7,084 nucleotides of DNA from Aquamicrobium sp. (lineage in GTDB: Bacteria > Pseudomonadota > Alphaproteobacteria > Rhizobiales > Rhizobiaceae). The translations under genes were made by a program, and so were the position numbers. Below the pieces are notes generated by a model. The model was not told where the DNA came from and ran no database searches. It saw only the letters and a program-made list of their open reading frames with translations. The stretch lies in assembly GCA_014860725.1 (NCBI GenBank), contig JACZJD010000323.1, positions 1 through 7,084 of the forward strand. The letters are read 5' to 3'. This document shows, piece after piece, positions 1 through 6,222 of this stretch (position 1 is its first letter; every line of letters begins with the position of its first letter).

Positions 1-459
1 GCGCAGGAGGCGGCCAGCCGCCCGGCGCTCACCGTCGTGACGCCCAGGCCCGCCGCCGGCCATCGCGTCGACGTGCTGGTGGCCGAGGACAACGAGGTCA
101 ACCAGCTCGTCTTCACCCAGATCCTCAACGAGACCGGCCTGACCTACGAGATCGTCGGCAACGGCCGGCTCGCCGTCGAGGCGCACCGGGCGATGAACCC
201 GCGCATGATCCTGATGGACGTGTCGATGCCCGAGATGAACGGGCTGGAGGCGACGGCGCGCATCCGCGAGTTCGAGGCCGCCTCCGGCGGGCGCACGCCG
301 ATCGTCGGCGTCACCGCGCACGCTCTGAAGGGCGACCGCGAGCGCTGCATCGAGGCCGGCATGGACGACTACCTGTCGAAGCCGATCAGCCCCAGGGCGC
401 TGACCGAGAAGATCGGCCGCTGGATCGGGGGCGCCGCGGCCCACACCGCCGCCGGCTGA
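1..459 (+). CDS. Hybrid sensor histidine kinase, C-terminal receiver domain (5' partial)
   Basis: The reading frame is open from the first base of the window, so this is the 3' end of a longer gene; 152 residues are visible. Residues 1-23 are an Ala/Pro-rich linker and residues 24-140 form a CheY-like receiver (REC) domain. Visible active-site residues are the acidic pair E29/D30 (VAEDNEVNQ), phosphoacceptor D73 (MDVSMPEMNG), T105 (VTAHAL) and K127 (SKPIS). The EDNEVNQ and VTAHAL signatures are typical of receivers fused to the C terminus of hybrid histidine kinases, where they accept phosphate from the kinase core or pass it to a phosphotransfer protein. A GTG at 37 could start a free-standing response regulator, but the nearest Shine-Dalgarno-like AGGAGG (5-10) is too far away. 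The gene lies in the same direction as the pst genes, but 209 nt containing a Pho promoter separate them, so it is probably a separate unit. Its input signal and full architecture are out of view. Confidence 0.88.
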   Translation, partial: AQEAASRPALTVVTPRPAAGHRVDVLVAEDNEVNQLVFTQILNETGLTYEIVGNGRLAVEAHRAMNPRMILMDVSMPEMNGLEATARIREFEAASGGRTPIVGVTAHALKGDRERCIEAGMDDYLSKPISPRALTEKIGRWIGGAAAHTAAG

Positions 460-523
460 ACGACCCCAAGCACAACCCGTTGGATTCGCAAGGACGAGCG
501 CCCGCCGCAGGCGTTCCGACGCG

Positions 524-544
524 CCCGCGGCGACGGGCCGCGGG
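524..544 (+). terminator. GC hairpin downstream of the hybrid kinase gene (weak terminator candidate)
   Basis: A perfect 7-bp inverted repeat (cccgcgg at 524-530, ccgcggg at 538-544) with a 7-nt loop lies 65 nt after the kinase stop codon. No T-tract follows (the next bases are gcgaaagg), so it does not meet the usual rule for an intrinsic terminator. It could be a termination structure without a U-tract or a chance product of high GC. Its place between the kinase gene and the Pho boxes is the only contextual support. Confidence 0.25.
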
Positions 545-561
545 GCGAAAGGTGAATCAAA

Positions 562-601
562 CCGTTACCCGCCCGACACGAAACTGTCATCCAACTGTTA
601 C
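562..601 (+). promoter_or_regulatory. Tandem Pho box (PhoB binding region) upstream of pstS
   Basis: Four 7-bp half-sites start at 562 (ccgttac), 573 (ccgacac), 584 (ctgtcat) and 595 (ctgttac), each exactly 11 bp apart with 4-bp spacers. The third is a perfect match to the CTGTCAT half-site. The fourth matches 6 of 7 if C or T is allowed at the last base, and the first two match 5 of 7 on the same basis. A Pho box is two such repeats 11 bp apart, bound by a PhoB dimer, so this is a strong box (584-601) with a weaker one in helical register upstream (562-579). It sits 67 nt before the pstS start and should activate the pst operon under phosphate limitation. Confidence 0.88.
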
Positions 602-617
602 ATAGCGCCGTTATTGC
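584..617 (+). promoter_or_regulatory. Predicted PhoB-activated pstS promoter
   Basis: No convincing -35 hexamer is visible; in Pho promoters the Pho box takes its place. Ten bases after the box (602-611) lies tattgc at 612-617, a weak -10 candidate matching TATAAT at 3 of 6 positions. The 10-nt spacing is the same as in the E. coli phoA promoter as I recall it. Transcription would then begin near 624, giving a leader of about 45 nt. The -10 call is inference and rests mainly on spacing; catagc at 601-606 scores equally by sequence but abuts the box. Confidence 0.5.
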
Positions 618-623
618 CCCTCC

Positions 624-648
624 CGACGCAAGCGCGTCGACGGTTTTT
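624..648 (+). other. Leader hairpin followed by T5 in the pstS 5' UTR
   Basis: A 6-bp stem (cgacgc at 624-629, gcgtcg at 634-639) with the 4-nt loop aagc is followed, after acgg, by five T residues (644-648). If the predicted start near 624 is right, this stem would be the very 5' end of the mRNA, where such hairpins often protect against decay. The stem is short and 4 nt from the T-run, so it is a poor terminator; a weak attenuator role remains possible. Confidence 0.4.
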
Positions 649-668
649 CCGAACAGGAGTAGGCTCCA

Positions 669-1709
669 ATGAACAAGCTCTTCCTCACCGTATCGGCTGC
701 GGCGATCGCACTGGCGTTCCAGGCCGGCGGCTCCCTGGCCCAGTCCCGCGACACCATCCAGATCGCCGGCTCGTCCACCGTCCTCCCCTTCGCCTCCATC
801 GTCGCCGAGGAATTCGGCCAGGCGTTCCCCGAGTTCAAGACCCCGGTCGTCGGTTCGGGCGGCTCGTCGGGCGGCCTGCGCCAGTTCTGCCAGGGCGTCG
901 GCGAGAACACCATCGACATCGCCAACGCCTCGCGCCGCATCCGCGCCGCCGAGATCGAGGCCTGCAACGCCGCCGGCGTCAAGGACATCCGCGAGGTCCA
1001 GATCGGCTATGACGGCATCGTCTTCGCCACCAGCGCCACGAAGGGCGACTTCGCGCTCGAGCCGGTCCACGTGTTCAAGGCCATCGCGGCCCAGGTCGCG
1101 GTCGACGGCCAGCTGGTCGACAACCCCTACAAGAGCTGGAACGAGATCGACGCCTCGCTGCCGAACCAGCCGATCGCGCTCGCCATCCCGGCCTCCAACC
1201 ACGGCACCCGCGAAGTGTTCGAGGAGCGCGTGATCGCCGCCGGCGCCAAGGAAGCGGGCCTGCCGGAGCTGTCCAAGGAAGACCACGAGAAGGTGCTGAA
1301 GAACTTCCGCCAGGACGTCGTGGTCGAGATCGCCGGCGACTACACCGAGACCCTCGCCCGCCTGCAGTCGAACCCGGACACGGTCGGCGTCTTCGGCCTG
1401 TCCTTCTACGACCAGAACCGCGACACGCTGAAGGTCGCGACCATCTCCGGCGTCACCCCATCGCTCGAGAGCATCGCCTCCGGCGAGTACCCGGTGTCGC
1501 GTCCGCTGTTCTTCTACGTCAAGGGCGAGCACATCGGCGTCGTCCCGGGCATCGAGGAATATGTCGAGTTCTTCCTCTCCGACCAGATGGTCGGCCTCGG
1601 CGGCACGCTCGAGGGCGCCGGCCTGATCCCGGCCCCGGCCGAGGAGACCGCCGAAGTGCTGGCCACCTTCAAGGAAGGCAAGGCCCTCACCGCGGCCGAC
1701 GTGAACTGA
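669..1709 (+). CDS. pstS: Periplasmic phosphate-binding protein PstS
   Basis: The product binds inorganic phosphate in the periplasm and delivers it to the PstC/PstA permease. It has 346 residues, the usual size. Residues 1-24 are a Sec signal peptide: N-terminal K3, a hydrophobic stretch to about residue 17, and S-L-A before Q25 as the cleavage site. The mature protein begins with the GSSTVLPF motif (34-41), followed by the Gly/Ser loop GSGGSSGG (62-69), DIANASRRI (83-91) and HGTR (178-181). These correspond to the phosphate-contacting segments of the PstS family. C74 and C99 could form a disulfide in the periplasm. The ATG is supported by AGGAG at 655-659, 9 nt upstream. It is the first gene after a tandem Pho box and is followed by a strong terminator-like hairpin, so it is probably expressed in excess over the permease genes. 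No anomaly is visible. Confidence 0.97.
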   Translation: MNKLFLTVSAAAIALAFQAGGSLAQSRDTIQIAGSSTVLPFASIVAEEFGQAFPEFKTPVVGSGGSSGGLRQFCQGVGENTIDIANASRRIRAAEIEACNAAGVKDIREVQIGYDGIVFATSATKGDFALEPVHVFKAIAAQVAVDGQLVDNPYKSWNEIDASLPNQPIALAIPASNHGTREVFEERVIAAGAKEAGLPELSKEDHEKVLKNFRQDVVVEIAGDYTETLARLQSNPDTVGVFGLSFYDQNRDTLKVATISGVTPSLESIASGEYPVSRPLFFYVKGEHIGVVPGIEEYVEFFLSDQMVGLGGTLEGAGLIPAPAEETAEVLATFKEGKALTAADVN

Positions 1710-1724
1710 CGCCACGGCTCTGCC

Positions 1725-1763
1725 GGAGCGGGCCGGACACCCCGGCCCGCTCCTTTTCCTTTT
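1725..1763 (+). terminator. Intrinsic terminator/attenuator between pstS and pstC
   Basis: A perfect 12-bp GC-rich stem (ggagcgggccgg at 1725-1736, its complement at 1742-1753) encloses a 5-nt loop (acacc) and is followed directly by ttttccttttct (1754-1765). This is one of the cleanest intrinsic-terminator shapes possible. It starts 15 nt after the pstS stop, and the pstC ribosome binding site (GGGGA, 1766-1770) abuts the T-tract. No second promoter is evident ahead of pstC, so partial readthrough is the likely way the downstream genes are expressed. That gives high PstS relative to the membrane and ATPase subunits. The hairpin could also stabilise the 3' end of a processed pstS mRNA. Confidence 0.85.
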
Positions 1764-1778
1764 CTGGGGACATCGCCC

Positions 1779-3155
1779 GTGAACGCCACCATCATTGCCG
1801 GACTGCTGCTCGTCCTTCTCGCCTTCGCCTATCAGATCGGACGGTCCCGCAGCCTCAGCCTCGTGCCCGCCGACGGCGGACGGCTGCATTCGCGCCCCAT
1901 CTATCACGGCGCGCTCGCCGCCATCTGGGCGCTGGTTCCCGCGCTGCTCATCGTCGGCCTGTGGGCCCTGTTCTCCGAGGCGGCCAGCCGCGCCTGGATC
2001 CTCTCCCAGCTCCCCCCGGACATCGCCGCGCTCGACGGCCCCGCGCTCGAGGAAGCCATCCGCCGCATCCGTCAGATCGAATCCGGCTTCGGCGTCGCCG
2101 GCGAGCTCCGCCCCTACGAGAACACCGCCGCGCAGGCGCTGCGCGAGTTCAACGTGCTGACCTTCGCCACCGTGGTCGCCGCCGCCGCCGGCACCGGCGC
2201 GCTGGCGATGTGGTTCGCGCGCCGGCGCATCACGCCGCGCCTGCGCGCCCGCAACGAGGTCGAGCGCTTCGTGCGCTTCCTCATGATCGGCTGCTCGGTC
2301 GTCGCCATCCTGACCACGGCCGGCATCGTCGCCTCGCTTCTCGCCGAGGCCATCCGCTTCTTCACCTTCGTCAACCCGGCCGACTTCTTCTTCGGCACGG
2401 TGTGGCGGCCGGGCTTCTCCTCCACCGGCTCCGGCGCCGGCGGCGACTACGGCCTGCTGCCGCTGCTGTGGGGCACGCTGATGGTGGCGACGATCGCCAT
2501 CCTCGTCGCGCTGCCCATCGGCCTGATGTCGGCGATCTACCTGTCGCAATACGCCAACCCGCGCGTGCGCAACACCGTCAAGCCGGCCATCGAGATCCTG
2601 GCCGGCATCCCTACCATCGTCTACGGCTTCTTCGCGCTGGTCACGGTGGGGCCCTTCCTCGCCTCGGCGGGCGCGGCGGTCGGCCTGAACATCCGCGCCA
2701 CCAGCGCGCTGACGGCCGGCGTGGTCATGGGCATCATGATCATCCCCTTCATCTCGTCGCTGTCGGACGACATCATCCGCCAGGTGCCGCGCGGCCTGCG
2801 CGACGGCTCGCTCGGCCTCGGCGCGACGCAGTCGGAGACGATCCGCCGCGTCATCCTGCCGGCGGCGCTGCCCGGCATCGTCGGCGCCTTCCTGCTCGCC
2901 GTCAGCCGCGCCATCGGCGAGACCATGATCGTGGTGCTGGCCGCCGGCAACAGCCCGTTCCTGCGATTGAACCCCGGCGAGCCGGTCTCCACCGTCACCG
3001 TCACCATCGTCAACCAGCTGACCGGCGACACCGACTTCGCCTCGCCGCAGTCGCTGGTGGCCTTCGCGCTCGGCCTCACCCTGTTCGCGATGACCCTCGT
3101 CCTCAACGTCGCCGCGCTCTACATTGTGCGCCGCTACCGGGAGCAGTACGAATGA
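1779..3155 (+). CDS. pstC: Phosphate ABC transporter permease PstC, long N-terminally extended form
   Basis: This is an inner-membrane subunit that forms the phosphate channel with PstA. It has 458 residues, against about 319 in E. coli. The extra length is N-terminal: predicted membrane segments at about 3-20, 44-66 and 126-147, with a 60-residue hydrophilic stretch (67-125) between the last two. I take this to be the DUF3708-type domain known on long PstC proteins; that assignment is from memory, not a search. The canonical permease follows, with segments at about 166-190, 228-256, 278-296, 308-326, 366-390 and 425-450. The ABC-coupling EAA-type loop runs LRDGSLGLGA through LP at 340-361. 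The start is GTG, 8 nt after GGGGA (1766-1770), and the terminator just upstream excludes an earlier start. Its TGA overlaps the pstA ATG by 4 nt, indicating translational coupling. Confidence 0.95.
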   Translation: MNATIIAGLLLVLLAFAYQIGRSRSLSLVPADGGRLHSRPIYHGALAAIWALVPALLIVGLWALFSEAASRAWILSQLPPDIAALDGPALEEAIRRIRQIESGFGVAGELRPYENTAAQALREFNVLTFATVVAAAAGTGALAMWFARRRITPRLRARNEVERFVRFLMIGCSVVAILTTAGIVASLLAEAIRFFTFVNPADFFFGTVWRPGFSSTGSGAGGDYGLLPLLWGTLMVATIAILVALPIGLMSAIYLSQYANPRVRNTVKPAIEILAGIPTIVYGFFALVTVGPFLASAGAAVGLNIRATSALTAGVVMGIMIIPFISSLSDDIIRQVPRGLRDGSLGLGATQSETIRRVILPAALPGIVGAFLLAVSRAIGETMIVVLAAGNSPFLRLNPGEPVSTVTVTIVNQLTGDTDFASPQSLVAFALGLTLFAMTLVLNVAALYIVRRYREQYE

Positions 3156-4486
3156 CCTCCGAAGAACGGCTTTCGCTGATCCGCGCCGGCCTCGCCTCCC
3201 GCCACGCCCGCGAGAAGCGCTTCCGCTTCTACGGCATCGCGGCCATCGCCGCGGCGCTGGGCTTCGTCGCCATCCTGTTCGTCATCATCCTCGCCAAGGG
3301 CCTGCCCGCCTTCACCCAGGCGACGCTGACGCTCGACGTCGCCTTCGACCCGGCCGTGATCGAGGTCGAGCCGAAGCCGCAGCATGAGCCGGGCCAGTCC
3401 CCGGCCGACTACCGCCGCGCCGTCCTCGACTGGGAGCGCAAGGTGACGATGCTGAACTGGAACCGCGTTGTCGAGCAGGCGATCCGCGCCGCCGCGCCGG
3501 ACACGGGGGCCGATGCGCGGCAGGTGCTGTCCGTGGTCGAGACCAACGCCCGCTTCCTGCTCCGCGACATGTTCGTCGCCAACCCCGACCTCCTCGGCAG
3601 GACCGTCCCGGTCCGGATGCTGGCCTCGGCCAACGCCGACAACTGGCTGAAGGGCAACATCGACCGCTCGCTGCCCGACGCGCAGCAGCAGCTCTCCGCG
3701 CCGGCCCGCGCGCTCGCCGACCAGCTCCACGCCGACGGCAAGATCCGCTTCGCCTTCGCCTGGCACATCTTCACCAATGTCGACTCGCGCTCGGCCCCGG
3801 CCGCGGCCGGCCTTGCCGGCGCCTTCGTCGGCTCGCTCTACATGATGCTGGTGGTGATCGTGCTCGCCGTGCCGATCGGCGTCATGAGCGCGGTCTATCT
3901 CGAAGAGTTCGCGCCGAAGAACCGGCTGACCGACCTCATCGAGGTCAACATCAACAACCTCGCCGCCGTGCCCTCGATCGTGTTCGGCCTGCTCGGCGCG
4001 GCCGTGTTCATCAACTACTTCCGGCTGCCGCTGTCGGCGCCGCTGGTCGGCGGCCTGGTGCTGACGCTGATGACGCTGCCGACCGTCATCATCGCCACGC
4101 GCTCGGCACTACGTGCCGTGCCGCCGTCGCTGCGGCAGGCCGCGCTCGGCCTCGGCGCGTCGCGGACGCAGACCGTGTTCCACCACGTCCTGCCCGTGAC
4201 CTATCCCGGCATCCTGACCGCCACCATCATCGGCGTGGCGCAGGCGCTGGGCGAGACCGCGCCGCTGCTCCTGATCGGCATGAACGCCTTCGTCGCGCAG
4301 GTGCCGGGCACGCCGCTCGACCAGTCCACGGCCCTGCCGGTGCAGATCTATCTGTGGCAGGGCAACGAGAACCGCAACTTCTTCGAGGCGCGCACCTCGG
4401 CCGCGATCATCGTGCTCCTGGCGCTGATGCTCGCGCTCAACGCCATCGCCATCTTCCTGCGCACGCGTCTGGAGAAGAGGGTATGA
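3152..4486 (+). CDS. pstA: Phosphate ABC transporter permease PstA, long form with DUF3333-type N-terminal domain
   Basis: This is the second inner-membrane channel subunit. It has 444 residues, against about 296 in E. coli. A first membrane segment at about 28-48 is followed by a long hydrophilic region (about 49-215) that matches my recollection of DUF3333, found at the N terminus of alphaproteobacterial PstA. The core permease follows, with hydrophobic segments from about residue 218 to the end and the EAA-type coupling loop [10 protein letters not shown] through LP at 327-348. The ATG at 3152 overlaps the pstC TGA as ATGA and has GGGAG at 3139-3143, 8 nt upstream. The frame stays open far upstream inside pstC (to 1961), but that part is an Arg/Pro/His-rich shadow, so 3152 is the real start. 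The stop overlaps pstB by 4 nt. Expression depends on the pst operon promoter. Confidence 0.95.
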   Translation: MTSEERLSLIRAGLASRHAREKRFRFYGIAAIAAALGFVAILFVIILAKGLPAFTQATLTLDVAFDPAVIEVEPKPQHEPGQSPADYRRAVLDWERKVTMLNWNRVVEQAIRAAAPDTGADARQVLSVVETNARFLLRDMFVANPDLLGRTVPVRMLASANADNWLKGNIDRSLPDAQQQLSAPARALADQLHADGKIRFAFAWHIFTNVDSRSAPAAAGLAGAFVGSLYMMLVVIVLAVPIGVMSAVYLEEFAPKNRLTDLIEVNINNLAAVPSIVFGLLGAAVFINYFRLPLSAPLVGGLVLTLMTLPTVIIATRSALRAVPPSLRQAALGLGASRTQTVFHHVLPVTYPGILTATIIGVAQALGETAPLLLIGMNAFVAQVPGTPLDQSTALPVQIYLWQGNENRNFFEARTSAAIIVLLALMLALNAIAIFLRTRLEKRV

Positions 4487-5361
4487 ACACCAACACCAGA
4501 ACGGAGGCCACGGAGATGCATATGCCGGCCGAAAAGATCGTTCCGCAGTCCGACCTCTACAGCACGCAGTCGCCGACCATCCGCACGCCGGACGCCGAGT
4601 CGCGCCCGGCGCGCATCACGGCGCGCGACGTCAGCGTGTTCTACGGTCCCAAGCAGGCGCTGTTCGACGTGTCGATCGACATTCCCGAGAAGGCGGTCAC
4701 CGCCTTCATCGGCCCGTCGGGCTGCGGCAAGTCGACCTTCCTGCGCTGCCTGAACCGCATGAACGACACCATCGAGGGCTGCCGCGTCACCGGCTCGATC
4801 CGCCTCGACGGCTCCGACATCCACGATCCCGCGCTCGACCCGGTGGAGCTGAGGGCGCGGATCGGCATGGTGTTCCAGAAGCCCAACCCGTTCCCGAAGT
4901 CGATCTACGAGAACGTCTCCTACGGCCCGCGCATCCACGGCCTCGCCCGCTCCCGGGCCGATCTCGACGCCATCGTCGAGTCGAGCCTGCAGAAGGCCGG
5001 CCTGTGGGGCGAGGTCAAGGACCGCCTCAACGAGCCGGGCACCGGCCTCTCCGGCGGCCAGCAGCAGCGCCTGTGCATCGCCCGCGCCATCGCCGTCTCG
5101 CCGGAGGTGATCCTGATGGACGAGCCGTGCTCGGCGCTCGACCCCATCGCCACCGCCCGCATCGAGGAGCTGATCGACGAGCTGAAGCAGAACTTCACCA
5201 TCGTCATCGTCACCCACTCCATGCAGCAGGCCGCCCGCGTGTCGCAGCGCACCGCCTTCTTCCACCTCGGCAACCTGGTCGAGGAAGGGCCGACGGACAT
5301 GATCTTCACCGGCCCGCTGGAGAAGCGGACGCAGGACTACATCACCGGCCGCTTCGGCTGA
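4483..5361 (+). CDS. pstB: Phosphate transporter ATP-binding protein PstB
   Basis: This cytoplasmic ATPase drives the PstC/PstA channel by ATP hydrolysis. It has 292 residues from the chosen start, and every ABC motif is intact: Walker [10 protein letters not shown] (77-85), Q-loop Q132, signature LSGGQQQR (189-196), Walker B ILMDE (210-214) and H-loop H245. The [15 protein letters not shown] stretch and the GRFG C terminus are characteristic of PstB. E. coli PstB has about 257 residues; the extra length is a hydrophilic N-terminal tail (1-43). The ATG at 4483 overlaps the pstA TGA as ATGA and has GGAG at 4471-4474, 8 nt upstream. In-frame ATGs at 4516 and 4522 also have G-rich sites in front (GGAGG 4503-4507, GGAG 4512-4515), so initiation could occur 11 or 13 codons later. 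The gene is followed by a 131-nt spacer before phoU. Confidence 0.97.
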   Translation: MNTNTRTEATEMHMPAEKIVPQSDLYSTQSPTIRTPDAESRPARITARDVSVFYGPKQALFDVSIDIPEKAVTAFIGPSGCGKSTFLRCLNRMNDTIEGCRVTGSIRLDGSDIHDPALDPVELRARIGMVFQKPNPFPKSIYENVSYGPRIHGLARSRADLDAIVESSLQKAGLWGEVKDRLNEPGTGLSGGQQQRLCIARAIAVSPEVILMDEPCSALDPIATARIEELIDELKQNFTIVIVTHSMQQAARVSQRTAFFHLGNLVEEGPTDMIFTGPLEKRTQDYITGRFG

Positions 5362-5362
5362 C

Positions 5363-5471
5363 GCCGGAGCGCTTCCGGCACGGGCGGGTTTCGTCCTTGC
5401 GGCCCGGAAGCGCGGCAGAACGAGGACTTGGGGCATCTCAACGTTTCCGTTGAACCCTGCGATGCTCCGGC
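5363..5471. repeat. 109-bp palindromic element filling the pstB-phoU spacer
   Basis: Perfect 8-bp inverted ends (gccggagc at 5363-5370, gctccggc at 5464-5471) bound a segment that begins 2 nt after the pstB stop and ends 21 nt before the phoU ATG. Inside are two further perfect inverted repeats: gcgcttccgg 5369-5378 with ccggaagcgc 5404-5413 (10 bp, 25-nt loop), and tcaacg 5438-5443 with cgttga 5448-5453 (6 bp, tttc loop). An alternative helix, 5430-5437 with 5461-5468 (8 bp, one G-U), stacks on the second hairpin and competes with the outer pairing. No transposase or clear target duplication is seen. It could be a REP/MITE-like dispersed element or a structured intercistronic RNA. The inverted repeats are certain; the identity is inference. 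Confidence 0.5.
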
Positions 5472-5492
5472 ATGAGCCAAAGGAGGCTTGAA

Positions 5493-6200
5493 ATGGGTGA
5501 GCACACGGTCACGTCCTTCGACGAGGACCTCGACGCCATCGACCGGCTGATCCGCGAGATGGGCGACCTTGCCGGCGGGATGGTGGCGGCCTCGGCCCGG
5601 TCGCTGGTCACGTCCGACGGGGCGCTGGCCCAGCGCGTCATCTCCGACGACGCGCTGATGGACGTCCGCCAGCGCGAGCTGGACGACCGCGCCATCACGC
5701 TGATCGCCAAGCGCCAGCCGGTGGCGCAGGACCTGCGCTCGGTGGTGGGCGCCATCCGCATGGCCGCCGACCTCGAGCGCATCGGCGACCTCGCCAAGAA
5801 CATCGCCAAGCGCGTCGGCGCCGTTGGCGAGGGCGTCGCCCCGCGCGAGCTGTCGCACTCGATCGAGGTGATGGCGCAGGCCGTCATCGGCCAGGTCGGC
5901 ACGGCCATCGACCGCTACGAGGCGCGCGACGCCGAGGGGCTGGTGCGGCTGCGCGCCGACGACGAGAAGATCGACGTCCAGTATACCGCCGTCTTCCGCG
6001 AGCTCCTGACCTACATGATGGAGGACCCGCGCAACATCACCGCCTGCACGCATCTCCTGTTCTGCGCCAAGAACCTGGAGCGGATCGGCGACCATGTGAC
6101 CAACATCGCCGAAAACGCCTATTATGTGCTGACGGGCCGCCAGCTCCCGCTCGACCGGCCGAAGCGCGACGAGACCGCGGTGTCGGTCAGGCCGGACTGA
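5493..6200 (+). CDS. phoU: Phosphate signalling regulator PhoU
   Basis: PhoU is a cytoplasmic protein that relays the state of the Pst transporter to the PhoR kinase and keeps the Pho regulon off when phosphate is plentiful. It has 235 residues, the standard length. It shows the family's internal duplication: two all-helical halves, each with the metal-binding signature, MAADLERIGDLAKNIAKR at 90-107 and CAKNLERIGDHVTNIAEN at 191-208. The start is ATG 5493 because AGGAGG at 5481-5486 lies 6 nt upstream. An in-frame ATG at 5472 would place that Shine-Dalgarno inside the coding region and lacks one of its own. It follows pstB after a palindromic element and precedes phoB by 22 nt, so phoU and phoB are probably co-transcribed with the pst genes. 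No separate Pho box is visible in the pstB-phoU spacer. Confidence 0.97.
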   Translation: MGEHTVTSFDEDLDAIDRLIREMGDLAGGMVAASARSLVTSDGALAQRVISDDALMDVRQRELDDRAITLIAKRQPVAQDLRSVVGAIRMAADLERIGDLAKNIAKRVGAVGEGVAPRELSHSIEVMAQAVIGQVGTAIDRYEARDAEGLVRLRADDEKIDVQYTAVFRELLTYMMEDPRNITACTHLLFCAKNLERIGDHVTNIAENAYYVLTGRQLPLDRPKRDETAVSVRPD

Positions 6201-6222
6201 ACGTGCAGACGAGAGGCAATCG

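Noticed and set aside
37..459. Free-standing single-domain response regulator starting at GTG 37
   Set aside because: The frame is open to the window edge, no Shine-Dalgarno is near the GTG, and the receiver motifs are of the hybrid-kinase C-terminal type.
2172..2200. Run of gcc-type triplets in pstC as a simple repeat
   Set aside because: It encodes an alanine run in a predicted membrane segment and is expected in a high-GC genome.
369..2549. 726-codon open frame on the minus strand opposite pstS and pstC
   Set aside because: It lies antisense to two clearly identified genes, is full of Arg/Gly/Asp/Ala repeats of the kind produced by high-GC shadow frames, and has no recognisable domain.
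1961..3151. Upstream extension of the pstA frame inside pstC, which would make an 841-residue protein
   Set aside because: The translation is Arg/His/Pro-rich nonsense until 3152, where normal PstA sequence begins with a coupled ATGA start and a ribosome binding site.
3134..3766. 210-codon minus-strand frame opposite pstA (and similar ones at 4348-5436, 5337-6242 and 6187-6819)
   Set aside because: These are antisense shadows of pstA, pstB, phoU and phoB, with skewed composition and no motifs.
5358..5475. TGA on both sides of the pstB-phoU element as a possible target-site duplication
   Set aside because: Each TGA is one base away from the inverted ends and one is simply the pstB stop codon, so three bases are not evidence of insertion.
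5472..5492. Earlier in-frame ATG for phoU
   Set aside because: The only good Shine-Dalgarno (AGGAGG, 5481-5486) lies inside this 7-codon extension and serves the ATG at 5493; from 5493 the length equals the usual PhoU length.
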